A DNA stretch of 64,000 nt, taken from NCBI RefSeq assembly GCF_018130215.1, contig NZ_JAFCKQ010000004.1, positions 62,001 through 126,000 on the forward strand, given 5' to 3'. The notes beneath the pieces were generated by a model. That model did not search any database and had not been told where the DNA came from. It was given only the letters and a program-made list of their open reading frames with translations. The first letter of the stretch is position 1; every line of letters begins with the position of its first letter. Positions 17,084 to 26,215 of this stretch are shown here, one piece after another. The translations under genes and the position numbers were made by a program. The DNA is from Bradyrhizobium jicamae. GTDB lineage: Bacteria > Pseudomonadota > Alphaproteobacteria > Rhizobiales > Xanthobacteraceae.

Positions 17084-18766
17084 CTAGGCCGCGGCCTTCT
17101 TCTCGTCGCGCAACTCGCGGCGCAGGATCTTGCCGACATTGGTCTTCGGCAGGTCGGTCCTGAACTCGATCTGCTTCGGCACCTTGTAGGCGGTCAGCTG
17201 GGTGGCGCTGAACTTGATGATGTCCTCGGCGGTGACGTTCGGATCCTTCTTGACCACGAAGGCCTTGACCGCCTCGCCGGACTTCGCATCGGGCACCCCG
17301 ATCACGGCGCATTCGAGCACGCCCGGATGGCTCGCTAGCACTTCCTCGATCTCGTTCGGATAGACGTTGAAGCCGGAGACGAGGATCATATCCTTCTTGC
17401 GGTCGACGATCTTGGTGAAACCCTGCTCGTCCATCACGCCGATGTCGCCGGTGCGGAAGTAGCCGTCCGCCGTCATCACCTTGGCAGTCTCTTCGGGTCG
17501 GTTCCAGTAACCTGCCATCACCTGCGGCCCCTTGGCGCAGATCTCGCCGGCCTGGCCGATCGGCAGTTCGTTGCCGTCGTCGTCGCGGATCGACAGATGG
17601 GTCGAGGGCACGGGCAGACCGATCGAGCCCGTGAAACGGTCGGTGTCCGCAGGGTTGCAGGTCAGCGTCGGCGATGTCTCCGACAGGCCATAGCCTTCGG
17701 ACAGCGGGCAGCCCGTCACCTTCAGCCATTTATCGGCGACAGGCTTCTGTGTCGCCATGCCGCCGCCGAACGAGGTCTTGAGCTTGGAGAAGTCGAGCTT
17801 GTCGAAGCCGGGCGTGTTCAGCAGGCCGTTGTAGAGCGTATTGACCGCGGGGAAGCTGTTGACCTGGTACTTCGCGAGCTCCTTGACGAAGCCGGCCATG
17901 TCGCGCGGGTTCGGGATCAGGAGATTGACGCCGCCGGCGCGCACCGCGAGCAGGTAGCAGGCGGTCAGCGCGAAGATGTGATAGAGCGGCAGCGCACAGA
18001 CGATGAAGAGCTGCTCGGAAGCAGGCTGATTCTTCAGTGCGGGCTGCAGCCAGGCGTCGTTCTGCAGCACATTGGCGAGCACGTTCTGGTGGATCAGTGT
18101 GGCGCCCTTGGACACGCCCGTGGTGCCGCCGGTGTATTGCAGGAAGGCGACATCCTCGCGCGTCAGCGCGGGCTTGCTCAGCGTCATGCCGCGGCCGGCC
18201 GACAGCGCGTCGTTGAAGCCGACGGCGCCCGGGATCGACCAGGCCGGCACCATCTTCTTCACGCGGCGCACCACGAGATTGACGATCACGCCCTTGAGGC
18301 CGAGCAGGTCGCCCATGCTGCCGACGATGACATGCTTGACCGATGTGTTGGCGATCACCTTCTGCACGGTGGTGGCGAAGTTCTCCAGCACGACGATCGC
18401 CTCGGCGCCGGAATCCTTGAGCTGATGCTCGAGCTCGCGCGGGGTGTAAAGCGGATTGACATTGACGACGGCATAGCCGGCGCGCAGCACCGCGGCGGTC
18501 GAGATCGGATATTGCAGCACGTTCGGCATCATCAGCGCGACGCGCGCGCCTTTCTTCAGGCCCTTGCTTTGCAGATAGGCGCCGAGCGCCGTCGACATCT
18601 GGTCGAGGTCACGATAGGTGATCGACTTGTCCATGCAGATGAACGCCTTGCGATCGGCGAACTTCCTGAAGCTCTCTTCCAGCAATTCGACCAGCGACGA
18701 ATATTGCGTGACGTCGATATCGGCGGGCACGCCGGCCGGATAGTGCTTGAGCCAAATGCGCTCCAT
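17084..18766 (-). CDS. fadD: long-chain fatty acid-CoA ligase
   Basis: This 560-residue adenylate-forming enzyme is close to FadD: YTGGTTGVSKGATL is the ATP loop, GYGLSETSP the A5 motif, YFRTGDIGVMDEQGF and KIVDRKKDMILVSGFNVYP the hinge and FACS signature, and KTNVGKILRREL the catalytic lysine region. It forms acyl-CoA from long-chain fatty acids, ATP and CoA at the inner membrane. ATG 18766 is preferred to the TTG at 18775 because AGGGG lies about nine bases upstream. DUF924 follows it on the same strand. Confidence 0.92.
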   Translation of the reverse strand: MERIWLKHYPAGVPADIDVTQYSSLVELLEESFRKFADRKAFICMDKSITYRDLDQMSTALGAYLQSKGLKKGARVALMMPNVLQYPISTAAVLRAGYAVVNVNPLYTPRELEHQLKDSGAEAIVVLENFATTVQKVIANTSVKHVIVGSMGDLLGLKGVIVNLVVRRVKKMVPAWSIPGAVGFNDALSAGRGMTLSKPALTREDVAFLQYTGGTTGVSKGATLIHQNVLANVLQNDAWLQPALKNQPASEQLFIVCALPLYHIFALTACYLLAVRAGGVNLLIPNPRDMAGFVKELAKYQVNSFPAVNTLYNGLLNTPGFDKLDFSKLKTSFGGGMATQKPVADKWLKVTGCPLSEGYGLSETSPTLTCNPADTDRFTGSIGLPVPSTHLSIRDDDGNELPIGQAGEICAKGPQVMAGYWNRPEETAKVMTADGYFRTGDIGVMDEQGFTKIVDRKKDMILVSGFNVYPNEIEEVLASHPGVLECAVIGVPDAKSGEAVKAFVVKKDPNVTAEDIIKFSATQLTAYKVPKQIEFRTDLPKTNVGKILRRELRDEKKAAA

Positions 18767-18949
18767 GGTCGTCAATCCCCTCTCGCGACTTTTGATTGGT
18801 TTGCTTGATTACTTCGCCCGATGTCCCGGATTGCTTCCGGGTTGTTCGGGTCTGACCGCGCTATTTATGACAGTATTGAGCGACGCCGCCGCCAATGGCA
18901 AGCCGCTGCGCGCTATCGACGCATCGGACGATAAGGGGCCGCCACCCGG

Positions 18950-20359
18950 TTAGCCGGCCGGCTTGGCCTCGGTCTTCGGCTGGGGCTTCGGCTCGGTCTT
19001 GGGCTTTGCAGCAGCCTTCGGCTTTGCGGCGGGCTTGGCCGCAGCCGCGGGCCTGTCGGCGACCGGCTTCGCAGCTGACGCATCCGGCTTCGCATTGGCA
19101 TGGCGGACCGGCTTGGCCGCCTGCCTGGCCTCGGATTTGGCATCGGCCGCCGCATCCGGCTTGCCGGCCCGGACCACGACGCGCACGCGCTTGCCGCGCT
19201 TGACCGGCTGGTCCTTCTCGCTGTCGGCCGCCACCGCCGCGATCAGTGCGGCGCCCGTCCGGGTCGGCCCGGTATAGACCACGACCGGCTCCGACGCCGC
19301 GGGCGGCAGATCCAGCAATTCGGATGGTTTCGGCATCGCGGCCTGCAGGCCTGACGCGAAGAAGGTCGCCGTGCTCTCGCCATTGGTGGTCGAGCTGCTG
19401 GCGCTGCTGGCCACCGTATCCTCGTCCTCGTCGCTGGCGGGCCGCTTGCGCTTGGGGCCGCACATCTCGTCGTGCAGGTTCGGCGGCGAGGCATCGATCG
19501 GCACGAGGTTGTCGACCGTGCCGAGCGAGGGACGCAGCCACGACAGCCCGTTGTTGGCGAAGCCGCGATCCAGAAGTTGCGCGGCGCGCACCGCGCGCAT
19601 GCGGCCCGAGGAGGCGCCGAGCACGACCGCGATCAGCCGCTTGCCGTCATGCGTCGCCGAGGCCACGAGATTATAGCCGGACGCGCAGATGAAGCCGGTC
19701 TTGAAGCCGTCGGCGCCCGGATAGCGGCCGATCAGCTTGTTGAAGTTCTGGGTGACCCGGCGGCCGAAGCGGATCGACGGGATGTGGACGTAATATTCGT
19801 ACTCCGGCAGGTCCCGGATGATGGCGCGGGCGAGGATCGCAAGATCGCGCGCCGAGGTGATCTGGCCGTCGGCGGGCAGGCCGTTCGGATTGACGTAGCT
19901 CGTCTGCGTCATGCCGAGCCTCTGCGCGGCCTGGTTCATCATGACCGAAAAACCGTCGATCGAACCGCCGATACCTTCGGCCAGCACGACGGCCATGTCG
20001 TTGGCCGACTTCACCAGCATCATCTTCAGCGCATTGTCGACGGTGACCTGGGTGCCTGGCCGGAAGCCCATCTTCGAGGGCGATTGCGAGGCCGCGATCG
20101 GCGACACCGTGAGCAGCTTGTCGAGCGAAACGCGCCCTTCCTTGACCGCCGTCAATGTCACGTAGGCCGTCATCAGCTTGCTGAGCGAGGCCGGATACCA
20201 CGGCATCGTCGCGTTGTCGGCCTGCAGCACCTTTCCGGTATCGGCCTCGACCACCAGCAGCGCCTCGGCCTCGGCCATGCGCGGCGTCACGACGGCGAGC
20301 ATCGCGAGGGCCAGAATCCATTTCGACGGGTTACGCAGCAGCGGGCGGAGGAATTGCAC
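18950..20359 (-). CDS. D-alanyl-D-alanine carboxypeptidase (PBP5/6-like)
   Basis: The penicillin-binding core has all three motifs of the serine DD-peptidase family S11: SLSK within YPASLSKLM, SAN within VKSANDMA, and KTG within DGFKTGF. A signal peptide precedes it. The core ends near residue 280. The remaining roughly 190 residues are an unusual Ala/Lys/Pro-rich tail, where PBP5-type enzymes normally have a beta domain and an amphipathic anchor; here the tail may contact the wall or membrane. It trims the terminal D-Ala from peptidoglycan stems in the periplasm. GTG 20359 gives a compact signal peptide; a TTG at 20398 is an alternative. Confidence 0.88.
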   Translation of the reverse strand: MQFLRPLLRNPSKWILALAMLAVVTPRMAEAEALLVVEADTGKVLQADNATMPWYPASLSKLMTAYVTLTAVKEGRVSLDKLLTVSPIAASQSPSKMGFRPGTQVTVDNALKMMLVKSANDMAVVLAEGIGGSIDGFSVMMNQAAQRLGMTQTSYVNPNGLPADGQITSARDLAILARAIIRDLPEYEYYVHIPSIRFGRRVTQNFNKLIGRYPGADGFKTGFICASGYNLVASATHDGKRLIAVVLGASSGRMRAVRAAQLLDRGFANNGLSWLRPSLGTVDNLVPIDASPPNLHDEMCGPKRKRPASDEDEDTVASSASSSTTNGESTATFFASGLQAAMPKPSELLDLPPAASEPVVVYTGPTRTGAALIAAVAADSEKDQPVKRGKRVRVVVRAGKPDAAADAKSEARQAAKPVRHANAKPDASAAKPVADRPAAAAKPAAKPKAAAKPKTEPKPQPKTEAKPAG

Positions 20360-20561
20360 GAGTCCGGTTCCGGTCCTTTGAGACCCGCCTTCAGCCAAGG
20401 AGGTCTTTGCGATTGTAGCGTTCGGGTTTCAAGCGTGTCCGGGGCCACTTTGCAGCGTTGCAAACCTATACCGGCTTGCCGGCAGAGAACAGAGGCCGGC
20501 TGATTGAATCGTGGACAAAGTCGGCCGAATTTCGGCAGCCGCCTCAATTGGAAAGCCCGAA

Positions 20562-22340
20562 TTATGGGGCCTCGATTTCGGCCCGTTGCTGCTCCTGCAC
20601 CATGAACTGGGCGCGCGCGAGATCGGCAAAACGGCCGCCTTTTGCAACGAGTTCATCGAAAGTTCCGCTTTCGATCACCCGTCCCTGATCGAACATCAGG
20701 ATGCGCGTGGCATGACGGATGGTGGAGAGGCGGTGCGCGATCACGAAAGTGGTGCGGCCCTTCATCACTTCATCGAGAGCAGCGTTGACCTTGGCCTCGG
20801 TGACGGCGTCGAGCGCACTGGTCGCTTCGTCCAGGATCAGGATCGGCGGATCCTTGAGCAATGCGCGCGCGATCGACAGCCGCTGCCGCTCGCCGCCGGA
20901 CAGCATGCGGCCACGCTCGCCGGCATGGCTCTCGAACTTCTTGTCGCTGCGCTCGATGAAATCCAGCGCCTGTGCCCGGGCGGCCGCGATACGCAGTTCC
21001 TCGTCGGTCGCGTCAGGTTTGCCGACGCGCAAATTCTCGGCGATCGAGCGGTTGAACAGCAACGCCTCCTGGAACACGACGCCGATGTTCCGCCGCAACG
21101 CAGTCAACTTCAGCGCGCGTATGTCCATACCGTCGATCTCGATGATGCCGGATTGTGGATCGAAGGCGCGATGCAGCAGCGCGATCGCGGTGGATTTGCC
21201 GGCGCCGGTCGGGCCGACGAGCGCGATGGTCTGGCCGGGCAGCGCGGTGAAGGAGAGATCCTCGATCGCCGGCCGCTTGCCGTCATAGGAGAACGAAACG
21301 TCGTTGAACTCGACGAGGCCGGATAGCCGGCCGGGATCGACCGCGCCGGGCCGATCGCGCACCGCCGGCACCGCATCGAGCACGTCGAAGAATTCCTTCA
21401 GCCGCGGCGCTTCCATGAACACGCTGTTGATGAAGCTCACCACCTGCTCGAGCTTCTGGATCAGCATGGTGGCGAATGAGACGAACATCACGATCTCGCC
21501 GACCGTGGTCAGGCCCTCGCTGTGCAAGGCGATGCCGACCGTGAAGATCGCGAGCACCGTGATCGTGGTCGAGGCGCGGGTGATCACGGTGACCATGGCC
21601 CACCAGGACAGCACCGGCATCTGCGCGGCGAGCAGCTTGTCGGCGACGAAGCGCAGGCCCTGCACCTCGGAATCGATCCGCACGAAGCTCTGCACCAGCG
21701 CGACATTCCCGAGCGCGTCGGAGGCGCGCGCCGACAGGTCGCTGTAATATTCCTCGACCTCGCTCTGCATGCCGTAGGTCTTGCGCACCACCATCGTTGT
21801 CAGGATGGTGAAGACGACGCACAGCGCGAACAAGAGGACGGCGAGGCGCCAGTTGAGATAGAGCGACAGCGGCAGCAGCACCACCAGCGACATGATCGCG
21901 GCGAAATGCTCGCGGAAGAAGCCGAGCCAGAGCCGCCACAGCGCGTCGGTGCCATTGAGCATCACCTTCATCAGCCGGCCCGAATGGGTGCCGGAATGGA
22001 AAGTCAGCGGCAATTGCAGGATGTGCTCGAAATAGCCCGTGAGCACCGCCTGGCGCTGGCGATGCGCCAGCCGGTCGGCCTGCAACGCCACCACCGCGCT
22101 GCAGCCGATCGTGAACAGGCCGAACACCACCCAGGCGCCCAGCAGCGGCCACGGCGAAGAGGTCGCGAACAGGCCGGTGACGGGCCGGCCCGACAGCACG
22201 TCGACGATCTTGCCGAACAGCACCGGCTCGGCGAATTGCGCGCCGGCGAGCAGCAGATTGGCGCCGGCCAGGATCCAGCCCAGCCGCGCTTCCTTGCCGA
22301 GCAACTCCAGGACACGGACGTAGATGCGAAGCATGGACAT
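20562..22340 (-). CDS. ndvA: cyclic beta-glucan ABC exporter, NdvA/ChvA-like
   Basis: The 592-residue half-transporter has a six-helix membrane domain (residues 1-320) fused to an ATPase domain. It carries GPTGAGKST (Walker A), [16 protein letters not shown] (signature), [12 protein letters not shown] (Walker B) and the switch His in FVIAHRLST. The start [15 protein letters not shown], and [14 protein letters not shown], match the glucan exporter group (NdvA in rhizobia, ChvA in Agrobacterium), which moves cyclic beta-glucans to the periplasm as a homodimer. No glucan synthase gene (ndvB) is adjacent, so the specificity is inferred from similarity. Confidence 0.85.
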   Translation of the reverse strand: MSMLRIYVRVLELLGKEARLGWILAGANLLLAGAQFAEPVLFGKIVDVLSGRPVTGLFATSSPWPLLGAWVVFGLFTIGCSAVVALQADRLAHRQRQAVLTGYFEHILQLPLTFHSGTHSGRLMKVMLNGTDALWRLWLGFFREHFAAIMSLVVLLPLSLYLNWRLAVLLFALCVVFTILTTMVVRKTYGMQSEVEEYYSDLSARASDALGNVALVQSFVRIDSEVQGLRFVADKLLAAQMPVLSWWAMVTVITRASTTITVLAIFTVGIALHSEGLTTVGEIVMFVSFATMLIQKLEQVVSFINSVFMEAPRLKEFFDVLDAVPAVRDRPGAVDPGRLSGLVEFNDVSFSYDGKRPAIEDLSFTALPGQTIALVGPTGAGKSTAIALLHRAFDPQSGIIEIDGMDIRALKLTALRRNIGVVFQEALLFNRSIAENLRVGKPDATDEELRIAAARAQALDFIERSDKKFESHAGERGRMLSGGERQRLSIARALLKDPPILILDEATSALDAVTEAKVNAALDEVMKGRTTFVIAHRLSTIRHATRILMFDQGRVIESGTFDELVAKGGRFADLARAQFMVQEQQRAEIEAP

Positions 22341-22437
22341 GCCGGCGGGACCGTGAGCAGTGAACGCCCGATCAGGCGGGACGCAATCTAATCAGGGTTC
22401 GCGATGCAGGGCCAGCGCGGGATGGTGCTGCACTTTC

Positions 22438-22532
22438 CGTCACGGGCGGGCTTGACCCGGCCATCCACGCCTTTCTTGCAGCAAGGCGATCGAAAATCTG
22501 GATGCAGGGGTCAAGCCCCGGACATGACGAGT
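22438..22532. repeat. long inverted-repeat element between genes
   Basis: The left arm (22438-22468) reads CGTCACGGGCGGGCTTGACC and onward; the right arm (22507-22532) is nearly its reverse complement, with GGTCAAGCCCCGGACATGACG. The roughly 30-base arms enclose about 40 bases that hold no gene. It separates ndvA from the upstream binding-protein gene. Elements with GCTTGACCCGG arms are frequent between Bradyrhizobium genes (general knowledge). Confidence 0.7.
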
Positions 22533-22551
22533 CCAAGGCGGAGTCGGTGTC

Positions 22552-23619
22552 TCAATCGATCAGCCGGCCGTCGCGCGGCGGCAGGAAGGAGTCGTCGAAG
22601 ACGTCGGCGGCGTGCGGCCGTTTCCGGAATTTGAAATCCTCCGCGAGCTGGTCGATCGACCGGTCGAGACGCGCCGGGTCGATACCGCCGATGCCGTTGC
22701 GCCTGATCTCGTCTGTCAGGATATTGTCACGGATGATGGAGCGCAGCCGTTCCAGCTCCAGCTCGCGTGACCCGCCATCCATCCGGCCGACGACCTCGGT
22801 GGCGGCGCGGGCGGGATCCTTGATCGCAAGGTTGGTGCCGCCGATCACCGCGCGCACGAATCCCTTCACGGTGTCCGGTTTGTCCGCGACGAGGTGCGGA
22901 CTGACGATGACGGCGAGGCCATAGGCCTCGCAACCATAGTCCGCGAAGCGCAGCACCGCGAGATCGTCGGCGGGAACGCCGCGATCCCTGAGGTTGACCG
23001 CGGAGAGATAGGAAAAGCCGGTGATGGCATCGACCTGTCCGTCCGAGAGCATCGGCTCGCGCACGGCGGCGCTGATGCTGTTCTGCTTCACGCTGCCGAG
23101 CTTGATGCCGTTGAGCTTGGCGATCGCGGGCCACAGCCGGATCGACAAGTCGCCCTCGGCAACGCCGAGGTTCTTGCCCTGGATGTCCGACAGCGCCTTG
23201 ATGCCGCGGCTCTTGCGCGCGACGATCGCATAGGGCGCCTGGTTGAACAGCATCAGCACGGCCTTCACCTCAGCCGCATTCGGCTGGTCGCGATACCGGA
23301 TCAGCGAATTGATGTCGACGAGGGCGAAGTCGCTTGCGCCGCCGGCGACGCGCGCGATCGCGTCTGTCGAGCTGGCAGCGATGTTGGTGCTGACCGAGAG
23401 GTGCTCGGCGCTGAACAGGCCGTCGATGGCCGCCATCACGAAGGGAGCAGCGGCGGCATCGAGCGGACGGTCGAGCGTGAACTGGATCGAGAGCGGCTGC
23501 GCGTGCAGCGGCGCGGCAGGCGGCCACGCGCCGCCCGCAAGGCCGATCGCACCAGCCAGCATCAGACGGAGAACGGTGGTCCGGCTTACCTGCATCGATG
23601 ACATCCGGGGGCGAGGCAT
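22552..23619 (-). CDS. orphan ABC substrate-binding protein, NMT1/SsuA-like
   Basis: This is a 355-residue periplasmic binding protein. The signal peptide ends near PLHA-QPL, and the two-lobe core contains GLFSAEHLSVS, GGASDFALVDINSLIRY, ALSDIQGKNLGVAEGD and TVKGFVRAVIGGTNLAIKDP. These are the landmarks of the NMT1/THI5/SsuA group, which binds sulfonates, nitrate-like anions or thiamine precursors. No permease or ATPase gene for this class lies alongside, so it must pair with a transporter encoded elsewhere. It lies upstream of ndvA on the same strand but is separated from it by a repeat. In-frame ATGs at 23604 and 23595 are possible starts. Confidence 0.75.
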   Translation of the reverse strand: MPRPRMSSMQVSRTTVLRLMLAGAIGLAGGAWPPAAPLHAQPLSIQFTLDRPLDAAAAPFVMAAIDGLFSAEHLSVSTNIAASSTDAIARVAGGASDFALVDINSLIRYRDQPNAAEVKAVLMLFNQAPYAIVARKSRGIKALSDIQGKNLGVAEGDLSIRLWPAIAKLNGIKLGSVKQNSISAAVREPMLSDGQVDAITGFSYLSAVNLRDRGVPADDLAVLRFADYGCEAYGLAVIVSPHLVADKPDTVKGFVRAVIGGTNLAIKDPARAATEVVGRMDGGSRELELERLRSIIRDNILTDEIRRNGIGGIDPARLDRSIDQLAEDFKFRKRPHAADVFDDSFLPPRDGRLID

Positions 23620-23831
23620 AGTGCCGCGCCGGCGGCGCCTGCTTCATGACATCGAAGTGCCGCGGCAAGCGTCAATTGCAGGCATTTTGCCCCGGCAAAG
23701 CTGAACGTTCGATGACCGGCATGATTTCACCTTGAGTTGTTCAGCTTGCATTTGGCTGGCGGAACCTAATCTGAAGGGAGTGGTTGAGGTGCAGAGGCCC
23801 GTCGGGCCGGCTTCCACAAAGGATGACTGCA

Positions 23832-24272
23832 ATGTTTGCGCGAAAAGGCATTTTTTCGTCCGTTGGCCGCGCAGCCACGCTGGCAACGATTGCCGCGGTG
23901 GCGTTGGCGGCCGTTGAACCGACCATGGCATTTGCCGGCTCCGCTCCGGGGGGCAAGGCTTCCCCAGCCAAGGCTGCCGCCGTGACGACATCCCATGGGA
24001 TCAGCGGCGCCACCGATATCAGCGCGCGGCGCCGCTATTATCCTGGCGGCGGCGCGGCAGCCGCCGCCGCTTTCGCCGGGATCGTCGGCACCGGCCTTGC
24101 AATCGCCGCGGCGCAGAACCGTCGCGCCGACTATGACGCGTACGGTTATTATGACGGCGGTCCCGCCTATTACGGTGGCGGTCCTGTCTACTATGGCGGC
24201 CCGGGCTACTACGGCGGTGGCTATGGCGGCTATTACGGCAACAGGTCGGGACTGGCCTACCAGCCGTACTGA
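23832..24272 (+). CDS. Gly/Tyr-rich exported protein
   Basis: The 146-residue precursor has a signal peptide (ending MAFA-GSA), a short Lys/Ala-rich segment, a hydrophobic Ala/Gly stretch (GGGAAAAAAFAGIVGTGLAIAAA) and a C-terminal run of Gly-Tyr-Tyr repeats. Such proteins are common in Bradyrhizobium and are probably associated with the outer membrane or cell surface. No enzymatic motif is present. AAAGGA eight bases upstream of ATG 23832 supports this start over the ATG at 23823. A strong terminator follows at 24317. Confidence 0.7.
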   Translation: MFARKGIFSSVGRAATLATIAAVALAAVEPTMAFAGSAPGGKASPAKAAAVTTSHGISGATDISARRRYYPGGGAAAAAAFAGIVGTGLAIAAAQNRRADYDAYGYYDGGPAYYGGGPVYYGGPGYYGGGYGGYYGNRSGLAYQPY

Positions 24273-24316
24273 CGCGACCCGTCGACAATTCACAGAACTG
24301 TCACACAGCATCGAAT

Positions 24317-24345
24317 CCACCGGCCCTGCGGCCGGTGGTTTTTTT
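24317..24345 (+). terminator. intrinsic terminator
   Basis: CCACCGGCC (24317-24325) pairs perfectly with GGCCGGTGG (24330-24338), followed by seven T residues. This is a textbook Rho-independent terminator closing the Gly/Tyr-rich protein gene and separating it from the HisE-like gene, whose start lies 55 bases further on. Confidence 0.92.
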
Positions 24346-24400
24346 GGTTGTCGAGCGTGGCGTTAACACGCTGGCGAGGTGTTTCGACTAGGCTTGCAGG

Positions 24401-24802
24401 ATGAGTGATTCGATCGAGCGGCTCTATCAGGCGGTGATCGCGGCGAGGGATCTCGATCCAGCGGGCTCGCGCACGGCCCGGCTGTTTCAGCGCGGCCCGG
24501 CCAAGATGGCCAAGAAGCTCGCCGAGGAAGCCATCGAAGTCGTGATCGACGCCGTCAGCGGCAAGCCCGATGCCGTGATCCGCGAGAGCGCGGACCTGCT
24601 CTATAACCTGACCGTGCTGTGGGCATCGGCCGGCGTGAAGCCGCAGGATGTCTGGTCGGAGATGGCGCGGCGCGAGCGCCTGCTCGGAATCGCAGAGAAG
24701 CTGCCGAAAACGGCGGTCAAATTGCCGAAATCCACGCCCGAACCTGCGGTTCGGCGTCGGATCGTCGCGCTGGAGAACCGGCTGCGCAAACGGCAGTCGT
24801 AA
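24401..24802 (+). CDS. phosphoribosyl-ATP pyrophosphatase-like protein
   Basis: The 133-residue protein has the all-alpha NTP pyrophosphatase signature of HisE: KMAKKLAEEAIEVVIDAV provides the Glu-Glu-x2-Glu metal site and RESADLLYNLTVLWA the second metal site. HisE hydrolyses PR-ATP to PR-AMP in histidine synthesis. It has a C-terminal extension of about 30 basic residues compared with usual HisE, and no other his gene is nearby, so it may be a second copy or a relative with another nucleotide substrate. The terminator at 24317 separates it from the preceding gene. Confidence 0.75.
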   Translation: MSDSIERLYQAVIAARDLDPAGSRTARLFQRGPAKMAKKLAEEAIEVVIDAVSGKPDAVIRESADLLYNLTVLWASAGVKPQDVWSEMARRERLLGIAEKLPKTAVKLPKSTPEPAVRRRIVALENRLRKRQS

Positions 24803-24865
24803 ATCGCCCGAAATTCAGCCCCATCCGGCATGGACAAACGCGCTCCATGATGGTTGATCGCGCCC

Positions 24866-25447
24866 ATGCTGAAACGGATCTACGACTGGTGCATCGACGC
24901 CGCGGACAAGCCCTACGCGGTATGGCTGCTCGCCGCGGTTGCCTTTGCTGAGAGTTCCTTCTTCCCCGTTCCCCCTGACATCATGCTGCTGCCGATGTCG
25001 CTGGCGCAGCCGAGACGGGCGTGGTGGTTCGCCGCGGTTTGCACCGTCGCTTCCGTCGCCGGCGGCGTGCTCGGCTACGCGATCGGCGCGCTGCTCTACG
25101 ACTCGCTCGGGCAGTGGCTGATCCATCTCTATGGTCTGTCCGGCAAGGTCGATGCGTTCCGCGCCTCCTACGCCGAATGGGGCGCCGTGATCATTCTGCT
25201 GAAGGGTCTGACACCGATTCCCTACAAGCTCGTGACCATCACCTCGGGCTTCGCCGGCTACAACATCTGGCTGTTCATCCTGTGCTCGATCATCGCACGC
25301 GGTGGGCGCTTCTTCATCGTCGCGGTGGTGCTGAACCGCTATGGCGATTTCATCCGCAAGGAGTTGGAGAAGCGGCTCGGCCTGTGGGTCGCGATCCTGG
25401 CGATCGTGCTCGTGCTGGGCTTTATTGTCGCATTCAAGCTGATCTAG
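24866..25447 (+). CDS. YqaA-family (DedA-like) membrane protein
   Basis: This 193-residue integral membrane protein has four to five hydrophobic segments. The signatures FAESSFFPVPPDIMLLPM and LKGLTPIPYKLVTITSG match the YqaA branch of the DedA/SNARE-associated family, which is linked to lipid flipping and membrane homeostasis. The second motif includes the re-entrant Pro residues. ATG 24866 begins just before the first amphipathic helix; a TTG at 24854 is in frame. It lies 63 bases after the HisE-like gene and 47 before the next exported protein gene. Confidence 0.85.
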   Translation: MLKRIYDWCIDAADKPYAVWLLAAVAFAESSFFPVPPDIMLLPMSLAQPRRAWWFAAVCTVASVAGGVLGYAIGALLYDSLGQWLIHLYGLSGKVDAFRASYAEWGAVIILLKGLTPIPYKLVTITSGFAGYNIWLFILCSIIARGGRFFIVAVVLNRYGDFIRKELEKRLGLWVAILAIVLVLGFIVAFKLI

Positions 25448-25494
25448 CGCTTGTCGGCTTTTCCGATCGCGGGCTTCGGGTTATTTTGCACGCG

Positions 25495-26040
25495 ATGGCT
25501 GATGGAATCGATGACCTGCGTCGCAATGGCGTGTGCGCCGTGTTCGCGGGCTTTCTCCTGTCGATGATCTTCGTCGCGAGCGACTGCGGCTGGGCGCAAA
25601 CCGCGGCGCCGACCCTCGGGCTACAGTCGCCGGCGCAGCAGCCGGCGCCGTTGGCGCGCGAGCCGCAGCGGATCGAACCGCCGTCCGCGCCGGTCGAGCG
25701 CGAGAATCCCGGGCTGATCAACGAAATCGGCAAGCTGTTCGAGAAGTCGATGCTGCCGCCGCTGAAGAGCGCAGGCGAGACTATGAACGACCTGTCGAAC
25801 GTCACGCGCCCCTCATCGATGGTGACGGGACGGGCGGCCTGCGTGGTCGCCTCCAACGGCGCGCCGGACTGCAAGGCCGGCGCCGACCGGCTGTGCCAGA
25901 CCAAGGGCTTCAGGGAGGGCAGGAGCCTCGATACCGACGCGGCGGAGAAATGCTCGCCGCTGGCCTATCTGCCCGGCCACAAGCGCGGGCCGAACGATTG
26001 CAAGACCGAAAATTTCGTGACGCGGGCGATCTGCCAATAA
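25495..26040 (+). CDS. exported Cys-containing protein, function unknown
   Basis: This 181-residue protein has an N-terminal hydrophobic signal (FAGFLLSMIFVASDCGWA), then a Pro/Gln/Ala-rich linker to about residue 75. The C-terminal domain contains GRAACVVASNGAPDCKAG, LCQTKGF, KCSPLAYLPGHKRGPNDCKT and ends AICQ. The six cysteines of the C-terminal part probably form disulfides in the periplasm. The same C-terminal pattern occurs in other Bradyrhizobium exported proteins of unknown role (general knowledge). It lies on the same strand as the YqaA gene with a short gap. Confidence 0.65.
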   Translation: MADGIDDLRRNGVCAVFAGFLLSMIFVASDCGWAQTAAPTLGLQSPAQQPAPLAREPQRIEPPSAPVERENPGLINEIGKLFEKSMLPPLKSAGETMNDLSNVTRPSSMVTGRAACVVASNGAPDCKAGADRLCQTKGFREGRSLDTDAAEKCSPLAYLPGHKRGPNDCKTENFVTRAICQ

Positions 26041-26138
26041 AGCCAGCGAAAGGCCCGCTGGGATACCAGCTTGCCCGCGCAGAATGTCCGTTGAGGATGA
26101 GCTTATGTCATCCTTATCGCAGCGACCAAACGCAATAC

Positions 26139-26179
26139 TTGACACTGGAAAGATTGCCTTGTTGGTATGAAGCCAACAA
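26139..26179 (+). promoter_or_regulatory. candidate promoter with overlapping palindrome
   Basis: A perfect TTGACA (26139-26144) lies 77 bases upstream of the nitronate monooxygenase start. About 17 bases downstream, where the -10 box belongs, sits the inverted repeat TTGTTGG-7-CCAACAA (26159-26179). The layout suggests a housekeeping-type promoter whose -10 region is covered by a repressor site, but the -10 hexamer itself is weak, so this is a candidate only. No regulator gene is directly adjacent. Confidence 0.4.
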
Positions 26180-26215
26180 TTCATTCCACACGACCAGATT
26201 GGGGATCCGTGTCCA

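Noticed and set aside
17597..18808. 403-codon open frame antisense to fadD
   Set aside because: It is complementary to well-conserved fadD coding sequence and has shadow-type amino acid composition.
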